Shown: in pieces, positions 44,248-53,241 of the stretch
Layout: the number at the start of each line of letters is the position of its first letter
How positions within the stretch are numbered: position 1 is the stretch's first letter
From: Idiomarina piscisalsi
Lineage (GTDB): Bacteria > Pseudomonadota > Gammaproteobacteria > Enterobacterales > Alteromonadaceae
Length of the DNA stretch: 64,000 nucleotides
Assembly (NCBI RefSeq): GCF_002211765.1
Contig: NZ_CP022133.1
Location: 1,488,001-1,552,000, forward strand
Reading direction: 5' to 3'
Translations under genes and position numbers: made by a program
The notes under the pieces: generated by a model
The model's database searches: none
What the model was told of the DNA's origin: nothing
What the model saw: only the letters and a program-made list of their open reading frames with translations

Positions 44248-44730
44248 ATGAGCGAAACCATTGCACAGAACAAAGTCGTGGCTATCCATTACACTGTGAA
44301 AACAGAAGATGGCCAGACCCTGGACCAGTCTAAAGAAGGCAACCCGCTTAGCTTTATTCACGGCCGCGGAATGCTAATTCCTGGTCTTGAAAATGCACTG
44401 GAAGGCAAAGCAACTGGCGATAGCTTCACTGCTGAAGTTAAGCCAGAAGAAGCGTACGGCGAGCGTCACGACGGTTTAATCCAAACCGTTCCACGTAACT
44501 TATTCGGCGACAACGAAGTTCAGCCTGGTATGCAGTTCCGCGCAAGCACCGACCAAGGCGAACAGTCTGTTGTTATCGTTGACGTAAAAGACGACGAAGT
44601 GACTGTAGACGGTAACCACCCATTAGCGGGTGTTAACCTGAACTTTGACGTAGAAGTTGTTGAAGTACGTGACGCAACTGAGCAAGAGCTTGAGCACGGT
44701 CACGTGCACACTGACGGCGAAGATCACTAA
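44248..44730 (+). CDS. FKBP-type peptidyl-prolyl isomerase, SlyD-like
   Basis: Peptidyl-prolyl cis-trans isomerase and chaperone. 160 residues: FKBP halves NKVVAIHYTVKTEDGQTLD and FIHGRGMLIPGLENAL around an inserted IF chaperone flap (about 72-125). The short His-rich tail HGHVHTDGEDH could bind nickel weakly, but the long Cys/His tail of E. coli SlyD is missing. It lies five bases after ygfZ. Codon choice looks more biased towards optimal codons than its neighbours, suggesting strong expression. Confidence 0.92.
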   Translation: MSETIAQNKVVAIHYTVKTEDGQTLDQSKEGNPLSFIHGRGMLIPGLENALEGKATGDSFTAEVKPEEAYGERHDGLIQTVPRNLFGDNEVQPGMQFRASTDQGEQSVVIVDVKDDEVTVDGNHPLAGVNLNFDVEVVEVRDATEQELEHGHVHTDGEDH

Positions 44731-44751
44731 GTCGCTGACAGCATTGTAGGA

Positions 44752-44775
44752 AACCCGGCTTTTGCCGGGTTTTTT
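44752..44775 (+). terminator. Intrinsic terminator after slyD-like gene
   Basis: Arms AACCCGGC and GCCGGGTT with a TTTT loop, followed by a run of T residues. Textbook Rho-independent terminator; the complementary strand ends the convergent ogt gene less well. Confidence 0.9.
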
Positions 44776-44779
44776 CGTT

Positions 44780-45268
44780 TTAGGCTACAGCCTTACTCCC
44801 CTGCTTTTCCCGGTCCAGTAATTGCTGCTTACGATCCAGTCCCGCCGCAAAACCTCTTAATGAGCCATCCTGTCCAATAACGCGGTGACAGGGAATAACG
44901 ATAATAACCGGATTTTTTGCAATAGCACTGGCCACCGCTCGGGTTGCGGTTGGTTTGCCAAGCTTCGAGGCCACCTGCTGGTAGCTCAACGTTTCCCCTG
45001 AAGGAATTTGTTGAAGTACATCGAGGACGCTCTTTTGAAACGAGGTAACGTTGGGGTTTAGAGGAAGATCAAATTCGTAACCAGGCTCTGAAAAATAACG
45101 TTGAATCTGCCGTGTTGCGGCTTCTAATAACCATTGTTCTGGTTCGTATTGATATTGACTCATATCCGGGCAGTATTTTTGTCCCTGATAGTACAAACCA
45201 AGGATATGTTGACTATCGGCAACCGCATACATGGTGCCCAGCGGGGTAGAGAATTCAGAATAGTACAT
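44780..45268 (-). CDS. ogt: Methylated-DNA--[protein]-cysteine S-methyltransferase
   Basis: Suicide repair enzyme for O6-alkylguanine in DNA. 162 residues, with the acceptor Cys in IIVIPCHRVIG near residues 121-131, the helix-turn-helix arginine region ATRAVASAIAKNP, and the final RGFAAGLDRKQQLLDRE. No Ada-type regulatory domain, so it is the constitutive Ogt form. Convergent with the slyD-like gene, separated by a terminator. Confidence 0.95.
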   Translation of the reverse strand: MYYSEFSTPLGTMYAVADSQHILGLYYQGQKYCPDMSQYQYEPEQWLLEAATRQIQRYFSEPGYEFDLPLNPNVTSFQKSVLDVLQQIPSGETLSYQQVASKLGKPTATRAVASAIAKNPVIIVIPCHRVIGQDGSLRGFAAGLDRKQQLLDREKQGSKAVA

Positions 45269-45282
45269 AAAAGCCGTCCATA

Positions 45283-45335
45283 AAAAAACGCATTAGCTAA
45301 TTATAGAAAAGACTATAACAGCCAATGCGTTTTTT
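45283..45335. terminator. Terminator between lysS and ogt
   Basis: Twelve-base perfect arms AAAAAACGCATT and AATGCGTTTTTT enclose a second small hairpin (TTATAG / CTATAA). Both strands end with a T run. It ends lysS transcription before the ogt promoter region. Confidence 0.8.
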
Positions 45336-45356
45336 GAGCAATTTATAAACGATTGC

Positions 45357-46868
45357 TTAATCTACTTTTGGACGCATATGCGGGAACAGCAGTACGTCAC
45401 GAATAGACGCTGAATCGGTTAGCAACATAACTAAACGGTCAATACCGATGCCCTCACCCGCCGTTGGCGGCATACCATGCTCTAATGCGGTAACATAGTC
45501 TTCGTCATAGAACATGGCTTCATCGTCACCTGCTTCCTTCTGCTCGACCTGCTCACGAAAACGCTGAGCCTGGTCCTCTGCGTCATTAAGCTCCGAGAAG
45601 CCGTTTGCCAGCTCGCGACCGCCGGCAAAGAATTCAAAGCGATCCGTCACAAACGGATCTTCGTCATTACGGCGCGCCAGTGGTGATACTTCTGCCGGGT
45701 AAGCCGTAATAAAGGTTGGCTGAATTAAGCGATGCTCAGCAACCGTTTCAAAAATTTCGATTTGTACTTTACCTAAGCCCCAGGAAGACTGGACATTAAC
45801 ACCCACCTGCTCGGCAATTTCTACCGCGCTGTCCATGTGTTTCAGTTGCTCTTCCTTTACTTCCGGCATGTACTTCAAAATAGCTTCAAGCACGGTCATA
45901 CGCTCAAACGGCTTACCAAAGTCATAGTCTACGCCTTGACTGGTAAACTGAGCAGAGCCAAGAACCGCTTCGGCTGCACCTCGAAGCATTTGTTCCGTTA
46001 AGTCCATAAGATCATGGTAGTCAGCATAGCCCCAGTAGAACTCTAGCATTGTGAATTCTGGGTTATGGCGTGTCGACAGCCCTTCATTACGGAAATTACG
46101 ATTAATTTCAAACACTTTCTCAAAGCCACCAACAACCAAGCGCTTCAGGTAAAGCTCTGGTGCGATACGCAGGAACAGTTCCATATCCAACGCATTATGA
46201 TGTGTGCTGAACGGGCGTGCCGACGCACCACCTGGAATAGCTTGCATCATTGGCGTTTCCACTTCTAGGAACTGACGTTCACTTAAGAAGCGACGAATGT
46301 ATTCAATCACCTGAGAGCGCACGACAAAAGTATTACGCGACTCATCGTTGGTAATCAGATCTAAATAACGCTGGCGATAGCGCGTTTCCTGATCCGCCAA
46401 ACCGTGAAATTTATCGGGTAGCGGACGCAAGGCTTTGGTCAGCAAGCGAACGTCGTCAACCTGAACACTCAACTCGCCGGTACCGGTAATAAACAGCGTA
46501 CCTGACGCACCAATAATGTCGCCTAAGTCCCATTTCTTAAATTCGCTGTTATAAAAACCCTCCGCCAAGTTGTCACGCGCAACGTACAGCTGAATTTTGC
46601 CACTCATGTCCTGAATAGTGGCAAAGCTTGCTTTACCCATAATGCGGCGAGTCATCATACGTCCGGCGACCTTAACGCGAATACCCTTCTCTGCCAGCTC
46701 CTCTTTACTGACGTTGTCGTAGTCTGCGTGCAAATCAGCTGCCAGCGAGTCCCGACGGAAATCGTTCGGGAATGCGATGCCCTTATCGCGAAGCGCCGAC
46801 AGTTTCGCCTTTCGTTGCGCGATCTGTTCGTTTACATCTACTTCGGGTGCTTGCGATTTATCAGTCAT
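45357..46868 (-). CDS. lysS: Lysine--tRNA ligase (class II)
   Basis: Charges tRNA-Lys. 503 residues. N-terminal anticodon-binding OB fold ([19 protein letters not shown] near residues 65-83), class II motif 2 [18 protein letters not shown] near residues 260-277 and motif 3 [11 protein letters not shown] near residue 480. It follows prfB after 36 bases, as in E. coli prfB-lysS. Confidence 0.97.
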   Translation of the reverse strand: MTDKSQAPEVDVNEQIAQRKAKLSALRDKGIAFPNDFRRDSLAADLHADYDNVSKEELAEKGIRVKVAGRMMTRRIMGKASFATIQDMSGKIQLYVARDNLAEGFYNSEFKKWDLGDIIGASGTLFITGTGELSVQVDDVRLLTKALRPLPDKFHGLADQETRYRQRYLDLITNDESRNTFVVRSQVIEYIRRFLSERQFLEVETPMMQAIPGGASARPFSTHHNALDMELFLRIAPELYLKRLVVGGFEKVFEINRNFRNEGLSTRHNPEFTMLEFYWGYADYHDLMDLTEQMLRGAAEAVLGSAQFTSQGVDYDFGKPFERMTVLEAILKYMPEVKEEQLKHMDSAVEIAEQVGVNVQSSWGLGKVQIEIFETVAEHRLIQPTFITAYPAEVSPLARRNDEDPFVTDRFEFFAGGRELANGFSELNDAEDQAQRFREQVEQKEAGDDEAMFYDEDYVTALEHGMPPTAGEGIGIDRLVMLLTDSASIRDVLLFPHMRPKVD

Positions 46869-46904
46869 TATCGATTTTCCTCTGTCGGGATACTTAAATT
46901 AAAC

Positions 46905-48003
46905 TTACAGCCCGCTTTTTAAGCTGGCTTCAATAAATGGGTCTAAAGCGCCGTCTAATACAGCTTGCGTATTGCGGTTTTCAACGCCAGTGCGTAAATC
47001 TTTAATACGCGCGTCATCTAATACATACGAACGGATTTGGCTGCCCCAGCCGATATCCGCTTTTGAGTCTTCCAGCGCTTGTTTTTCTTCGTTCTGCTTC
47101 TGTAACTCAAACTCATAAAGCTTCGCTTTTAACTGCTTCATGGCTGAGTCACGGTTTTTGTGCTGCGAACGGTCACTTTGACACTGCACCACAATGCCGG
47201 TCGGCTCGTGAGTAATACGAACCGCAGAATCTGTCCGGTTGACGTGCTGACCACCGGCGCCCGAAGCACGGTAAGTATCCACACGCAAGTCTGAAGGATC
47301 AATTTCAATATCGATGTCGTCATCTACTTCTGGATAAACGAACACCGACGCGAACGACGTATGGCGACGGTTACCCGAGTCAAACGGAGACTTACGAACT
47401 AAACGGTGCACACCGGTTTCGGTACGCAGCCAACCATAAGCATATTCACCCGCCACTCGCACTGTTGCTGATTTTATACCGGCTACATCACCTTCTGACA
47501 GCTCGGTAATTTCGGCTTTAAAGTCATGTGCTTCGGCCCAACGCAGATACATCCGCAATAACATATTGGCCCAATCCTGAGCCTCAGTGCCACCAGAGCC
47601 TGACTGTATATCCAGATAGCAGTCGGCACTGTCATTGTCTTTTGAGAACATCCGGCGGAATTCCAACGTTTCCAACTGCTTTAACAAGCCAGACAATTCA
47701 TCCTGGGCTTCGTTGAATGTGCCTTCGTCTTCGGCTTCTACCGCCAGGTCAACTAAACCTTCTACGTCATCCAGGCCTTGCTGTAACTTGTCTAGCGTTT
47801 CGACGACTTGTTCAAGACTGGCTCGCTCTTTTCCCAGAGCTTGCGCTTTTTGCGGATCATCCCAGACATCGGGCTGCTCCATTTCACGGGTAACTTCTTC
47901 CAGACGCTCTACTTTAGCATCATAGTCAAAGATACCCCCTAAGCGCATCACTGCGCTCACGCATTTCTTTTATGTTGTTGTAGGTTGCGTTGGTCTCAAA
48001 CAT
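46905..48003 (-). CDS. prfB: Peptide chain release factor 2, programmed +1 frameshift
   Basis: Release factor for UGA and UAA. The gene begins at an ATG at 48003; 25 codons are read up to CTT (47931-47929), then a UGA (47928-47926) blocks the frame and a +1 shift continues at GAC 47927. The product has 365 residues, exactly the E. coli length. The tripeptide anticodon SPF is in [12 protein letters not shown] and the catalytic GGQ in [15 protein letters not shown]. An open frame from 47960 (in the second frame) is not the true start. prfB-lysS and recJ upstream keep the E. coli order. Confidence 0.97.
47925..47943 (-). promoter_or_regulatory. prfB +1 frameshift signal
   Basis: Minus strand CTTAGGGGGTATCTTTGAC: Shine-Dalgarno-like AGGGGG, spacer TAT, slip codon CTT, stop UGA and following C. 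Identical in layout to E. coli. Low RF2 lets the ribosome slip, so RF2 controls its own level. Confidence 0.97.
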
Positions 48004-48042
48004 TCGACTACCTAATTCTTTGAATTTTGAAAGGGGCGTAGT

Positions 48043-49749
48043 TTAACGTATTGCGCGAATTTGCTCTACCAGCAACTGCACAGAAGTTTTACCGCGAAAG
48101 TGATTTAATTGCGGCTTGTATAACAACTCAACGCGCTGGACACTATTATTCGGCCATTCGTTGGTATCGACATTAAATGCAATCGCATCTAACACATCGC
48201 CCTGGGGGTGCCTAAGCACACATTTTAAGTGCTTCTCACCAACAATACGCTGGTCAACTATTTCAAACTCTCCGTCGAACATAGGCTCCGGGAAATGCTG
48301 CCCCCAGGGACCAGCATTTTGCAACATATCAACATTGTTTATCGACAGTTCTGATAAAGTGAGTTCTCCATCAGACCAATAAACACGCTGCTTTTGCTCT
48401 TCCGTCAGCCACTCCCCGGCAACTTGTTGAGCTAGCTCCGAAAACCGCTCTAAATTGTTTTTCTTTAAGGTTAAACCTGCTGCCATCGCGTGGCCACCAA
48501 AGCGTTCCATAATATTAGGTTCAAGCGTATGTATGCGCTCAAGCAAATCTCGCATATGCAAACCACTGACAGAACGTGCAGAACCTTTCAATACTTCATC
48601 ATCTTCATGCGCCAGCGCAATAACCGGACGATTTACCTGCTCTTTCACTCGGCCGGCAACAATACCGATAACGCCGGCATGCCAGTCAGGCTGGTACAAG
48701 GTCACTAAGTCAGGAACCTGGCCAGTATCGAACTGCAATTTTGCAACGACAGCCTCAGCGTGCTCCCGCATATCGGATTCAATATTTCTGCGCTGCAGAT
48801 TAAGCTCGTTCAGCTGCTGCGCCAGCCGCTGTGCGTGCTCCTTTTCTGCCAACAGACACTCAATCCCCAGGCTTATGTCATCCAGCCGCCCTGCCGCATT
48901 AATTCTAGGTGCCAACGCGAACCCCAAATCACTGGCATTAAGCTGTGCGGCATTGCGATTAGATACGTCCAGCAGTGCCTGAATGCCCGGACGGCAAAGA
49001 CCCTGCTTTATTCGTGCAAGCCCCTGATGGACCAAAATCCGATTGTTGTAGTCCAGAGGCACAACATCTGCCACGGTCCCTAACGCCACCAAATCGAGCC
49101 AATCTGCTAAATTTGGCGTCGGCTGTTTCTCTCTTAAATGGGCGCGCAACGCCAGCAGTACATAAAAGGCAACGCCAACGCCGGCTAAGTTTTTGCTGGG
49201 AAACGAGCAGTAGGGCTGGTTTGGATTCACAATAGCGTCTGCATTAGGCAGAGTCTGCGCAGGTAAATGGTGATCGGTAACAATCACTTTCATATTCAGT
49301 TCATTGGCCCGTTCAATGGCCTCGTGAGCCGCTATGCCATTATCAACGGTGACAATAACTTTAATGTCTTTAGCGGCAAGTTCTTCCACCATAGATACCG
49401 ACAACCCATAGCCGTCAGTCATTCGATTGGGAACACGATACCCAACGTGCGCGAAACCAAAAGCAGTTAGGGCCGACACCATAAGCGCTGAACTGGTCGC
49501 ACCGTCAGCATCAAAGTCGCCGCAAATACAAACGGGTGACTGTTTTTCAAGTGCATCTGCCAAGATATTAACCGCAGAATCAATACCTTTTAAACTTGAA
49601 AAGTGCGTGAGCCCGGCAGCTTTAAGAGAAAGTTCTTGTTCGTTACTGACACCGCGGCGTGCATAAATTTGCCGCAGCAATGGCGACACATTGTGCGGCA
49701 GAAACTCGTCACTGACCGTCGAGTAACGGCGTATTGTGTAATCTGTCAT
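48043..49749 (-). CDS. recJ: Single-stranded-DNA exonuclease RecJ
   Basis: 5'-3' single-strand exonuclease of the RecF pathway, base excision and mismatch repair. 568 residues. The DHH-family motifs are intact: CICGDFDADGATSSAL near residues 74-89, VTDHHLPAQ near residues 157-165 and the DHHA1 RFGGHAMAAGLTL segment. Placed between dsbC and prfB, as in E. coli. Confidence 0.96.
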   Translation of the reverse strand: MTDYTIRRYSTVSDEFLPHNVSPLLRQIYARRGVSNEQELSLKAAGLTHFSSLKGIDSAVNILADALEKQSPVCICGDFDADGATSSALMVSALTAFGFAHVGYRVPNRMTDGYGLSVSMVEELAAKDIKVIVTVDNGIAAHEAIERANELNMKVIVTDHHLPAQTLPNADAIVNPNQPYCSFPSKNLAGVGVAFYVLLALRAHLREKQPTPNLADWLDLVALGTVADVVPLDYNNRILVHQGLARIKQGLCRPGIQALLDVSNRNAAQLNASDLGFALAPRINAAGRLDDISLGIECLLAEKEHAQRLAQQLNELNLQRRNIESDMREHAEAVVAKLQFDTGQVPDLVTLYQPDWHAGVIGIVAGRVKEQVNRPVIALAHEDDEVLKGSARSVSGLHMRDLLERIHTLEPNIMERFGGHAMAAGLTLKKNNLERFSELAQQVAGEWLTEEQKQRVYWSDGELTLSELSINNVDMLQNAGPWGQHFPEPMFDGEFEIVDQRIVGEKHLKCVLRHPQGDVLDAIAFNVDTNEWPNNSVQRVELLYKPQLNHFRGKTSVQLLVEQIRAIR

Positions 49750-49762
49750 TGTAACTGCTGAA

Positions 49763-50473
49763 CTACTTTCTTAATTCAGACAACAGGCGACGGGCGGGCA
49801 CGGCACCTGGAATTAAACGGCCATCGGGTAAAATAATTGCTGGCGTCCCGGTGACACCAAACGACTTACCCAAAGCATAATGCGCTTCAACCGGGTTATT
49901 ACATGAGCTATTGCCACGGTAGCTTTCTTCGTCTTTAAAAGCACTTATTGCAGCCTTTTTGTCGTCTGCGCACCAAACAGCTTGCAGTTCCTGACCGCCT
50001 TTACTATCTAGGCCGCCACGCGGGAATGCTAAGTACTGAACGGTGATACCAGCACTTAAGTAACTGTCGAGGTTTTCATGCAGTCTTTGGCAGTAACCGC
50101 AAGTTGTGTCAGTGAATACCGTTACTTTGTATTTCTCGTCGTCGGCTTTGTAAACGATCATATCGTCTACAAAGTCCGTTAGCATTTCTTTTCGAACCGC
50201 TCCATTGCCCTTTTCTGTCAGGTTCTCATACCCAGGTTTTGTAATATCAAAAACACTACCACTGATTAACCTTTTACCATCTTCTGACACATAAAATATG
50301 CCCTGATTCGTTACCGCGCGAACATAGCCGTCAATTTCGCCGGGCTCAGTCGAGATGATTTCAATACCCTTGTGGTTTAAATAGCGAGTGTCTAATTTGT
50401 CAGCCAATACTGGCGCAGAAAGCATCGAAAAAACCATCGCAGATACAGCCAATAACGTCTTCAAATACTGCAT
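49763..50473 (-). CDS. dsbC: Thiol:disulfide interchange protein DsbC
   Basis: Periplasmic disulfide isomerase, kept reduced by DsbD. 236 residues, the same as E. coli. Signal peptide ends near residue 24 (SAPVLA), then the N-terminal dimerisation domain and the thioredoxin domain with active site Cys 125-Gly-Tyr-Cys 128. A second Cys pair (AVWCADDK and NSSCNNP) is also kept. cis-Pro is in GTPAIIL. Confidence 0.96.
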   Translation of the reverse strand: MQYLKTLLAVSAMVFSMLSAPVLADKLDTRYLNHKGIEIISTEPGEIDGYVRAVTNQGIFYVSEDGKRLISGSVFDITKPGYENLTEKGNGAVRKEMLTDFVDDMIVYKADDEKYKVTVFTDTTCGYCQRLHENLDSYLSAGITVQYLAFPRGGLDSKGGQELQAVWCADDKKAAISAFKDEESYRGNSSCNNPVEAHYALGKSFGVTGTPAIILPDGRLIPGAVPARRLLSELRK

Positions 50474-50528
50474 AAATACCTCTTATAATTGATGACCGAA
50501 CCCTACCCTGTTACCGCTTAAAATGCAA

Positions 50529-51431
50529 TTATCCGCGCGGGTGATGCTGTGCGTGTAAGGCTTGCAGGCGCTCTCTGGCAACTTGCGTGTAGATTTGGGT
50601 GGTCGACAAGTCACTGTGTCCTAATAGCAACTGTAAGACCCTTAAGTCGGCGCCATGGTTCAGTAAGTGAGTGGCGAACGCATGGCGTAACGTATGTGGC
50701 GATAAATGAGCGTATATGCCGGCTGTTTCCGCATAATACCGCAATCGATACCAAAAAGCCTGACGAGTCAGTAGTGAGCCACGCTTGGTCACAAACACCC
50801 AGGGGCTTTGTTTGTCTGTCAGTGCGGTGCGACCGTGTTTTAAATAGCGCTCCAGCCATTCCAGCGCTTCTTCGCCTAACGGAACCAGTCGCTCTTTATC
50901 GCCTTTACCAACCACCCGCACCAAACCTTGCTGTCGGCTTACCTGATCATATTGCAAGCGAACCAATTCAGTGACACGCAAACCGGTTGCATACAACACT
51001 TCCAGCATCGTGCGATCGCGAAGACCTATAGCAGTATCAACTTCCGGTGCCTGCAATAAGTTTTCAACGTCTGCCTCGCTCAATGAATGCGGAATATTCT
51101 GTGGAAGCTTTGGTCGTTTTAACTTAGCGGTAGGGTTATACGATACCCATTGCTGCTTTACTGCGAACTGAAAGAATTTCTTTGCCGAACTTAGAAAGCG
51201 AGAAGTACTGCGAGGCGATAGCCCCTGAGTGCGGCGCCACAGCAAGTAGTCTTGAAGCGTTAATTCATCAACCTCAAGCAACGGTATTTTGTTAGGAAGC
51301 AGATACTCGCAAAAACGGCGCAAATCACTTCGGTAAGCGGCTTGCGTATTCTCACTCGCGCCATGATGCAGCCATAAATGCTCAGTAAACGCATCAATGC
51401 GATCTTCGTCTTCCGGAGGTAATTGCTTCAT
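50529..51431 (-). CDS. xerD: Tyrosine recombinase XerD
   Basis: With XerC resolves chromosome dimers at dif under FtsK control. 300 residues. N-terminal SAM-like domain (about 8-92), and catalytic residues in TGLRVTELVRL (Arg), GKGDKERLVPL (Lys), SPHTLRHAFATHLL (His, Arg), LLGHSDLSTTQIYTQV (His, nucleophile Tyr near 281). The xerD-dsbC-recJ-prfB-lysS row is the E. coli order, so this is the housekeeping enzyme, not an element integrase. Confidence 0.96.
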   Translation of the reverse strand: MKQLPPEDEDRIDAFTEHLWLHHGASENTQAAYRSDLRRFCEYLLPNKIPLLEVDELTLQDYLLWRRTQGLSPRSTSRFLSSAKKFFQFAVKQQWVSYNPTAKLKRPKLPQNIPHSLSEADVENLLQAPEVDTAIGLRDRTMLEVLYATGLRVTELVRLQYDQVSRQQGLVRVVGKGDKERLVPLGEEALEWLERYLKHGRTALTDKQSPWVFVTKRGSLLTRQAFWYRLRYYAETAGIYAHLSPHTLRHAFATHLLNHGADLRVLQLLLGHSDLSTTQIYTQVARERLQALHAQHHPRG

Positions 51432-51500
51432 GTGGCTGCAAGGCTATTGGTTGCGAAACATCACAGCCATTATGCCCGAACCAGAGAAACGATGAAATGC

Positions 51501-51977
51501 TTAGTGCGTAATACCTAATTTTTGTAGCACATCGTAAAGCCCCGCCGGGCCGCGCTTTCGATAATCGTTCAGCTCTGACTCTTCTTGCTTTGACTTTTTC
51601 TTTTCAACGCGCTGGCGCACACGCCAATCTAAATTATGAAGCAACTCAATAGGCAAGCGGTCAGGGCTTGCGTCCTGCACAAGCGGCTGAGGGTGTGTGG
51701 CATCCTGAAGCTTAAAGTCAGACAGTTGGCTGACTGACTTATAGATACCGCTGGCTAAAACTGTGTTTTCATTCGGCTCTAAAGGACGAGCTCGAGCAGC
51801 ACCAATGGTTCGTTGCCAGTTTGTTTGGTCGTATTGGCTATCCTCAATGACCGGGTCAGCGCCCAACACCGACACCCAATAAGCAAACTCGCCGGCGAAG
51901 CCATGATTAACGGCTTCACTCGCGTGCTGCTCAAAAATGTCCGATGCTCTGTGCTGAACCGACTGAACTTGGCTCAT
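51501..51977 (-). CDS. VC2046/SO_2500-like conserved protein
   Basis: A 158-residue soluble protein that looks like the VC2046/SO_2500 family of marine gammaproteobacteria, from recall only. Seen: FAGEFAYWVSVLGADPVIEDSQ near the N-terminus (in two halves), NWQRTIGAARARPLEPNE near residues 53-70 and a basic helix RVRQRVEKKKSKQEESELNDYRKRGP before the C-terminal GLYDVLQKLGI. No catalytic motif. Function unknown. Between xerD and tRNA-Tyr, on the minus strand. Confidence 0.65.
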   Translation of the reverse strand: MSQVQSVQHRASDIFEQHASEAVNHGFAGEFAYWVSVLGADPVIEDSQYDQTNWQRTIGAARARPLEPNENTVLASGIYKSVSQLSDFKLQDATHPQPLVQDASPDRLPIELLHNLDWRVRQRVEKKKSKQEESELNDYRKRGPAGLYDVLQKLGITH

Positions 51978-52045
51978 ACTGACCTTAGAAAATAACCTGA
52001 GATACTCTTGTTATCGTCCAAAGTCAGGAAAGTTTAAGTTTTCTC

Positions 52046-52073
52046 TTTACAGCTCAGCTCTGGCTGTTATTAT
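52046..52073 (+). promoter_or_regulatory. tRNA-Tyr promoter with GC discriminator
   Basis: TTTACA (52046-52051), 16-base spacer, TATTAT (52068-52073), then a GC-rich ACGCGCC discriminator, the usual mark of stringently controlled stable RNA promoters. It lies 15 bases before the mature tRNA. Confidence 0.75.
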
Positions 52074-52088
52074 ACGCGCCTCTTGAGT

Positions 52089-52173
52089 GGAGGGGTTCCC
52101 GAGTGGCCAAAGGGATCAGACTGTAAATCTGACGGCTCAGCCTTCGCAGGTTCGAATCCTGCCCCCTCCACCA
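52089..52173 (+). tRNA. tRNA-Tyr (GTA)
   Basis: 85-base class II tRNA. Acceptor arms GGAGGGG and CCCCTCC pair perfectly, A discriminator and encoded CCA (52171-52173). Anticodon GTA at 52123-52125, long variable arm, T arm GCAGGTTCGAATCCTGC. Single copy here, not part of a visible tandem array. Confidence 0.98.
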
Positions 52174-52191
52174 CTTTTCATTTCTCTCGAC

Positions 52192-53157
52192 TTACCCGTC
52201 AATTTTCACGATAACTTTTCCTTGTGTTTTATTCGCAGCAACATAATCAAGTGCTTGCTGAATGTCCTTCTGCTCAAATGTTTTATCAATAACTGGCTGT
52301 ATTGCACCACTCGTAAACTGAGGGCCAAACTGCTGCCACATTTGTGTCAGTATTTCACCTTTGCGCTCTGGCGCTAAAGAACGCAGCGTAGAGCCTATAA
52401 TGCGTTGCCGCTTCATAAGCATACGCCCAAAATCGACCGTGCCTTCGCGCGCCCCCATCAAACCAATAAGAATGATACGACCGTCTTGGTTTAAATAGTG
52501 CTGATCTTTTCCGATGGAGTCGCCTGCTACTGGATTCAGCACCACATCGACACCGCCAATATCCTTCATGGTTTCAATAATGTCCTGCTGGTAACGATTA
52601 ATAGTGTCCGTGGCGCCAAGTTCTTTACAAAAGATCTCTTTATCAGAACTGCCAACAACAGCTGTTATTGGATTACCACTTTCTCTGCATAGTTGAATAA
52701 GCGACGACCCGACACCACTTGCCCCGGCATGTGTCATAACCAACTCTTTCGGTTGCAGGTTTGCCAGCATAAAGACATTTAAATAGGCCGTAGCGAAGGT
52801 TTCCAGCCAACCTGCGGCCATTTCATCCGTCCAGTTATCAGGTACAAAGAGCACTTGTTCAGCTGGCACATTAACGTATTCAGCAAAACCTCCGCCGGCC
52901 AACAAAGCAGCAACCCGTTGCCCTTTTTGCAGACTACTCACACTGCAGCCAACCTCTGCGACAATGCCTGAGACCTCTAAACCGGGTATGTCAGATGCCC
53001 CCGGAGGCGGTGGATATTTGCCTGCTATCTGCATTAAGTCCGCTCGGTTCACACCGACGCTCGACACTTTGACAGTAACCTCATTACCGGCAGGTTGTGG
53101 TAATGGCTGCACTTCAGACCAGTGCACTTTTCCTTCAGACAGTTGTAAAGCTTGCAT
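52192..53157 (-). CDS. Quinone oxidoreductase, PIG3-like (zinc-free medium-chain reductase)
   Basis: NAD(P)H-dependent reductase of the quinone oxidoreductase/MDR superfamily. 321 residues. GVNRADLMQIAGKYPPPPGASDIPGLEVSG near residues 35-64 (in pieces) is the hallmark of the TP53I3/PIG3-type branch. The NADPH-binding loop is THAGASGVGSSLIQL near residues 142-156. The catalytic and structural zinc ligands of alcohol dehydrogenases are missing. Opposite strand to the tRNA gene, with which it ends 18 bases apart. Confidence 0.92.
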   Translation of the reverse strand: MQALQLSEGKVHWSEVQPLPQPAGNEVTVKVSSVGVNRADLMQIAGKYPPPPGASDIPGLEVSGIVAEVGCSVSSLQKGQRVAALLAGGGFAEYVNVPAEQVLFVPDNWTDEMAAGWLETFATAYLNVFMLANLQPKELVMTHAGASGVGSSLIQLCRESGNPITAVVGSSDKEIFCKELGATDTINRYQQDIIETMKDIGGVDVVLNPVAGDSIGKDQHYLNQDGRIILIGLMGAREGTVDFGRMLMKRQRIIGSTLRSLAPERKGEILTQMWQQFGPQFTSGAIQPVIDKTFEQKDIQQALDYVAANKTQGKVIVKIDG

Positions 53158-53241
53158 ATATCATCCTGTTGCTGCTTAACATTGTTGTATTTAGACAGTA
53201 TGCTGTTGCTAAGTGATTAATTAAAGGTGCCTGCCACAAGA

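Noticed and set aside
46905..47960. Open frame of 351 codons taken as full prfB
   Set aside because: It starts in the second frame after the programmed shift; the true ATG is at 48003.
48455..48982. 175-codon plus-strand frame antisense to recJ
   Set aside because: Lies wholly inside recJ, Ser/Arg-rich, no family features; a shadow of the high-GC third positions.
50529..52173. Tyrosine recombinase close to a tRNA gene, as in a genomic island
   Set aside because: The recombinase has all XerD features and its housekeeping neighbours; no second attachment site copy of the tRNA end is seen.
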